From Paenibacillus_AM sp052180255 (GTDB lineage Bacteria > Bacillota > Bacilli > Paenibacillales > NBRC-103111), in NCBI RefSeq assembly GCF_052180255.1, contig NZ_CP197466.1, positions 3,410,001-3,474,000 on the forward strand: a stretch of 64,000 nt of DNA. Reading direction: 5' to 3'. The notes beneath the pieces were generated by a model. That model made no database searches. It had not been told where the DNA came from and saw only the letters and a list, made by a program, of their open reading frames with translations. Position numbers and translations under genes: made by a program. The first letter of the stretch is position 1; each line of letters starts with the position of its first letter. This document shows positions 61,228 to 64,000 of the stretch, piece after piece.

Positions 61228-62349
61228 TTACTTCAGTAGCTGTTTACCTGCAAACCATCCAATTAGACGCTGATTAATTTGTTCTTCTGTCAATTCGCTG
61301 AAAATGCGCTGCTCGATAACCCAATCATACAAGCGTTCCATCGGTTCACGAGGGTCCGCTTTCTTCGCTTTTGCATCGGTTTTGAGCAATTCCCAAACTT
61401 GAAGTACGTAGTTACGAGGATCAAATTCCTCTTTTTCCGCATAGAAAGCTAGCTTTTCGATATCGGACATGAAGTTGCCGCCATAACGGCTTTCCAAATT
61501 ACCGCTTAACAACGCAATTTCCGTCTCGTACATCGGACGCTGGGTCTTGGCATCTTTTCCGATCCAAGGTGTTTCCAGAATCATAGGCAGATGACGCAAT
61601 TTCTCGTGATTGACGATACGCTGCATCGCTTCTGTACCAATCCAGCCTGAACCAATCGGTGTATGACGGTCTTTACCTGCGCCGCGAGGATTCTTGGAAT
61701 CGTTCAAGTGAAGAACGGCTATCTTGTCTAATCCTACAACACGGTCAAAATGATCCAGCACCCCATCAAGATCATTCACTAAATCATACCCTGCATCATG
61801 CACGTGACAGGTATCAAAGCAGACCGTGAGCTTTTCATTATATTGTACTTTGTCCATAATGCCGGCAAGCTCTTCAAAGCTTCTGCCAATTTCCGTCCCT
61901 TTACCCGCCATTGTCTCAAGTGCAATATTAACATTCGTGTCTTTACAGCCTTCTAACACCTCGTTCAGACCTTCGGCAATACGCGCAACGCCATACTCCG
62001 CATCTTTGTCCGTATATGCACCAGGGTGAAGCACAATGTTGCCTACGCCAAGATAATCGGTGCGACGAATTTCTTGCTGCAGGAATGAAGTCCCGAGTTC
62101 GTACGTATTGTCTTTATAGGAACCCAAATTTACAATATACGGCGCGTGAACGATAATCTCGTTCATGCCTGCTTGCGCCATGACAGCGCGGCCTTCTTCA
62201 ACGAATTGTTCTTCAATTGGCTTACGGCGCGTGTTCTGTGGCGCACCTGTGTAGATCATAAATGTAGAGGAGCCGTATGATACTGCCTCTTTCGCTGCAT
62301 TCAGCAGCCCTTTATCTGAAAAAGAAACATGCGATCCGATTTTCGGCAT
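61228..62349 (-). CDS. nfo: Deoxyribonuclease IV (endonuclease IV) with C-terminal extension
   Basis: 373 residues against ~285-300 for most Nfo proteins. The TIM barrel (about 1-285) has GSHVSFSDKGLLNAA, HAPYIVNLGS, VLHPGAY, ALETMAGKGTEIG, CFDTCHVHDAGYD and the metal ligands in LNDSKNPRGAGKDRH. The extra ~85 residues (YAEKEEFDPRNYVLQVWELLK, REPMERLYDWVIEQRIF) are helical and unidentified. The enzyme cuts at abasic sites in DNA repair. ATG 62349 with AAAGGTGG upstream is preferred. Confidence 0.92.
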   Translation of the reverse strand: MPKIGSHVSFSDKGLLNAAKEAVSYGSSTFMIYTGAPQNTRRKPIEEQFVEEGRAVMAQAGMNEIIVHAPYIVNLGSYKDNTYELGTSFLQQEIRRTDYLGVGNIVLHPGAYTDKDAEYGVARIAEGLNEVLEGCKDTNVNIALETMAGKGTEIGRSFEELAGIMDKVQYNEKLTVCFDTCHVHDAGYDLVNDLDGVLDHFDRVVGLDKIAVLHLNDSKNPRGAGKDRHTPIGSGWIGTEAMQRIVNHEKLRHLPMILETPWIGKDAKTQRPMYETEIALLSGNLESRYGGNFMSDIEKLAFYAEKEEFDPRNYVLQVWELLKTDAKAKKADPREPMERLYDWVIEQRIFSELTEEQINQRLIGWFAGKQLLK

Positions 62350-62466
62350 AAAAAAACCACCTTTGTGTATCTTTTTATTGTCTAACTTCACACAATTGTA
62401 CCTTGAAATGCATCAGAAATCTAGGAATCGAATTATGAATGCGTTATAATGTAGGGTAGAGGTGAA

Positions 62467-62916
62467 ATGGATATGCAGGGAGACGTTAATACAGGTTTCA
62501 TGTGGATGATCTTCTTCTGGTTATTTATTATGGTAGGCTTCATGGCAATCGGTGGATTCTTCATGTTCCGCAAGTTCCTCAAGGTACTACCAAAAGAAGA
62601 TGGTAAATCCAAGCTGGATTGGCAAAATCATTACGTCGAAAACTCTCGACACTTATGGACAGATGACTCTAAACAATTTTTGGATAAGCTAGTCTCTCCG
62701 GTGCCAGCTCCTTTTCGCGATATTGCCCGACATTCGATTGCTGCTAAGATCGGTGAGGTTGCACTCAATGAAAAAGCTTCCGAAGTCACGCAAGAACATT
62801 GTGTCCAAGGATACATTCTAGCCACTCCAAAACAAGACTATGCGAGTCTCAAACGATTCCTGACCAGGGAAAATATTGATTACAGCAATTACAACCATTT
62901 ACTAAACGCCAAATAA
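62467..62916 (+). CDS. DUF2621 membrane protein (YneK-like)
   Basis: 149 residues. One N-terminal transmembrane helix (about 12-35, MIFFWLFIMVGFMAIGGFF) then a cytoplasmic domain with FRKFLKVLPKEDGKSKLDW, SPVPAPFRDIARHSIAAKIGE split over the domain, and GYILATPKQDY. This is the DUF2621/YneK family of Bacillales, of unknown function. GAGGTGAA precedes ATG 62467; ATG 62473 is also possible. Confidence 0.85.
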   Translation: MDMQGDVNTGFMWMIFFWLFIMVGFMAIGGFFMFRKFLKVLPKEDGKSKLDWQNHYVENSRHLWTDDSKQFLDKLVSPVPAPFRDIARHSIAAKIGEVALNEKASEVTQEHCVQGYILATPKQDYASLKRFLTRENIDYSNYNHLLNAK

Positions 62917-62952
62917 CCCGTGATGCTCGCCTGAGCAGCCGGGTTATTTTTT
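62912..62952 (+). terminator. Intrinsic terminator
   Basis: AAATAACCCG and CGGGTTATTT arms with an inner GCTCgcctGAGC and seven T residues, overlapping the stop codon region. Confidence 0.88.
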
Positions 62953-62966
62953 TACATAAATAACTA

Positions 62967-62995
62967 TTGACAAGAATCTAATTTCATAATAAATT
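62967..62995 (+). promoter_or_regulatory. SigA promoter of the symporter gene
   Basis: TTGACA (62967-62972), 17 bp, TAAATT (62990-62995). Confidence 0.7.
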
Positions 62996-63065
62996 TAATT
63001 CCAACAAAACAACTTGGTATTAACGGGATTAAAGTTTCATACACCCATTAAAGGAGGAATTCTAC

Positions 63066-64000
63066 ATGTATTGGGCAAGCTGGGTTACTGCAATCGTTCT
63101 CCTCGCACTCCTATATGTACTAGGCAGGTATAAAGTAAGTTTCGGTATTCGCGTATTGGCCGCGATGATTCTCGGAGTGGCAGTCGGGGCTATTTTCCAA
63201 AAAGATGCATTGGATATCGCGCTCTTTGGTACGGTATATATTAGCTTAATCAAAATGATCGTTATTCCACTCGTCGTAACCGCCATTATCTCTTCTATTA
63301 CTACCCTAACCGATCCGGGGCAGTTAAAAAGCGTTGGAGCTAAAACAATAGGTTTGTTCATTGGTACAACTGCAATTGCCGCAATATTCGGTCTAATTAC
63401 AGCAAAAATCTTCAATGTCGGCTCTGGATTCCCGCTAGAGAAAGTAGCAGACTTTAAAGCGAGAGAAGTTCCGAAGTTCTTGCAAATTATTACGGACAAC
63501 ATTCCGTCAAATCCTATTGCTGAAATGTCTACGGGCAAAATCATTCCGGTCATTATCTTTGCAATCTTCATCGCGGTTGCGATTATCGTGGAAGGTCACA
63601 GAAAGCCTGAAGTGGTGAAACCTTTTAAAGACTTTATCAATTCGTTCAAAGCCATCATGTTCCGTGTAACGAAGTTCGTGATCAAATTAACACCTTATGG
63701 CGTATTCGGACTTATGACAGCAATGGCTGCCAAATATGGTCTGGATTCCTTAACAAAGCTTGGTCCGGTTATCTTGGCTGTGTACTTGGCAGCAATCCTT
63801 CAAATGGTTATCACGAACGGTGGACTTGTCTTGTTCGCTGCAAAAGTAAATCCAATTCGCTTCTTCCGTAAAGCTTATCCGGTCATCGCTGTTGCCTTTA
63901 CAACACGCAGCTCGTATGCAACACTTCCGGTTAACTTAGAAACGATTACCAAACGGATTCGTGTATCCGACCGTATCGCATCGTTCGTCGCTCCGCTTGG
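63066..64000 (+). CDS. DAACS-family (dicarboxylate/amino acid:cation) symporter, partial
   Basis: The first ~311 residues of a sodium- or proton-coupled symporter; the frame is open to the window end, so the C-terminus is missing. Membrane helices match the family, with YISLIKMIVIPLVVTAIISS and the hairpin motif AFTTRSSYATLPVN (the serine-rich SSYAT segment). The TTRSS form is nearer to cystine (TcyP) and related carriers than to GltP, but the substrate stays open. AAAGGAGGAATTCTAC precedes the ATG. Confidence 0.9.
   Translation, partial: MYWASWVTAIVLLALLYVLGRYKVSFGIRVLAAMILGVAVGAIFQKDALDIALFGTVYISLIKMIVIPLVVTAIISSITTLTDPGQLKSVGAKTIGLFIGTTAIAAIFGLITAKIFNVGSGFPLEKVADFKAREVPKFLQIITDNIPSNPIAEMSTGKIIPVIIFAIFIAVAIIVEGHRKPEVVKPFKDFINSFKAIMFRVTKFVIKLTPYGVFGLMTAMAAKYGLDSLTKLGPVILAVYLAAILQMVITNGGLVLFAAKVNPIRFFRKAYPVIAVAFTTRSSYATLPVNLETITKRIRVSDRIASFVAPL

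Noticed and set aside
63062..63571. 169-codon minus-strand ORF
   Set aside because: It is antisense to the symporter, which has an excellent ribosome-binding site, promoter and family motifs.
1..64000. tRNA, rRNA, CRISPR, prophage or insertion sequences
   Set aside because: None found: no tRNA-like cloverleaf, no transposase or integrase frames, and no regularly spaced repeats.

Overview
The window is chromosomal DNA from a Gram-positive, endospore-forming member of the Bacillales, most like Paenibacillus or a close relative. This rests on gene content: a sigI-rsgI pair, cwlJ-gerQ, a kbaA-like gene, yisL, ytqA-ytqB, a T-box-controlled ilv-leu operon, and an infC-rpmI-rplT operon with an AUU start and an L20-type leader. 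Base composition is a moderate ~42-44% G+C by eye, apart from two short GC-rich islands described below. I see no rRNA, tRNA, CRISPR array, prophage or insertion sequence.

Layout. 0-6 kb: a cyclic di-AMP riboswitch (minus strand) controlling a small Rossmann-like protein, then rsgI-sigI, rsgA and small conserved genes. 6-10 kb: a plus-strand pair of a DUF4912-GT4 glycosyltransferase and a GH15 glucoamylase-like enzyme. 10-15 kb: CBS protein, gcvH, a 2-Cys peroxiredoxin and a two-gene heterodimeric ABC exporter. 15-25 kb: branched-chain amino-acid synthesis (ilvB-ilvN-ilvC-leuA behind a Leu T-box; leuB separate) interrupted by spore genes (kbaA, gerQ, cwlJ), yisL and an aminotransferase. 25.5-26 kb: two gene remnants (HAD phosphatase tail and an internally deleted LacI regulator). 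26-28.4 kb: rplT-rpmI-infC and glsA. 28.5-36 kb: glycosyltransferases, trmB, a WGxxGxxG protein, ytqA-mnmM and an SLH-transglutaminase. 36-46 kb: a B12-binding radical SAM protein, an ABC-2 exporter, an RluA pseudouridine synthase, a Big_2 repeat surface protein and a formate/nitrite transporter. 46-52 kb: a cell-envelope glycosylation group (GT28, GT-C mannosyltransferase-like, EmrE/ArnE-like, PAP2, GtrB-like, GtrA-like). 52-64 kb: TetR, YigZ, pgi, a beta-hydroxyacid dehydrogenase, PadR with a SEDS-like membrane protein, tkt, purU, an extended endonuclease IV, a DUF2621 protein, and a DAACS symporter that runs off the window end.

The most unusual signal is not a gene. The coding sequences of the GT4 glycosyltransferase (about 6689-7216) and of mnmM (about 34104-34553) are built from back-to-back inverted repeats. 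There are roughly fifteen consecutive hairpins in the first and at least nine with arms of 7 bp or more in the second, with perfect arms up to 16 bp and loops as short as 4 nt. Both reading frames stay open and the protein motifs are intact, so the palindromic structure is laid over a functional protein code, presumably through synonymous sites. Both islands are GC-rich compared with the flanking parts of the same genes. I know of no described element that looks like this.

Regulation visible in the sequence includes good SigA-type promoters, many intrinsic terminators, the c-di-AMP riboswitch, the T-box, the L20 leader, a 15-bp stem between ilvN and ilvC whose G-U pair fits an RNA-level role, and several perfect palindromes in promoter regions that look like repressor operators.
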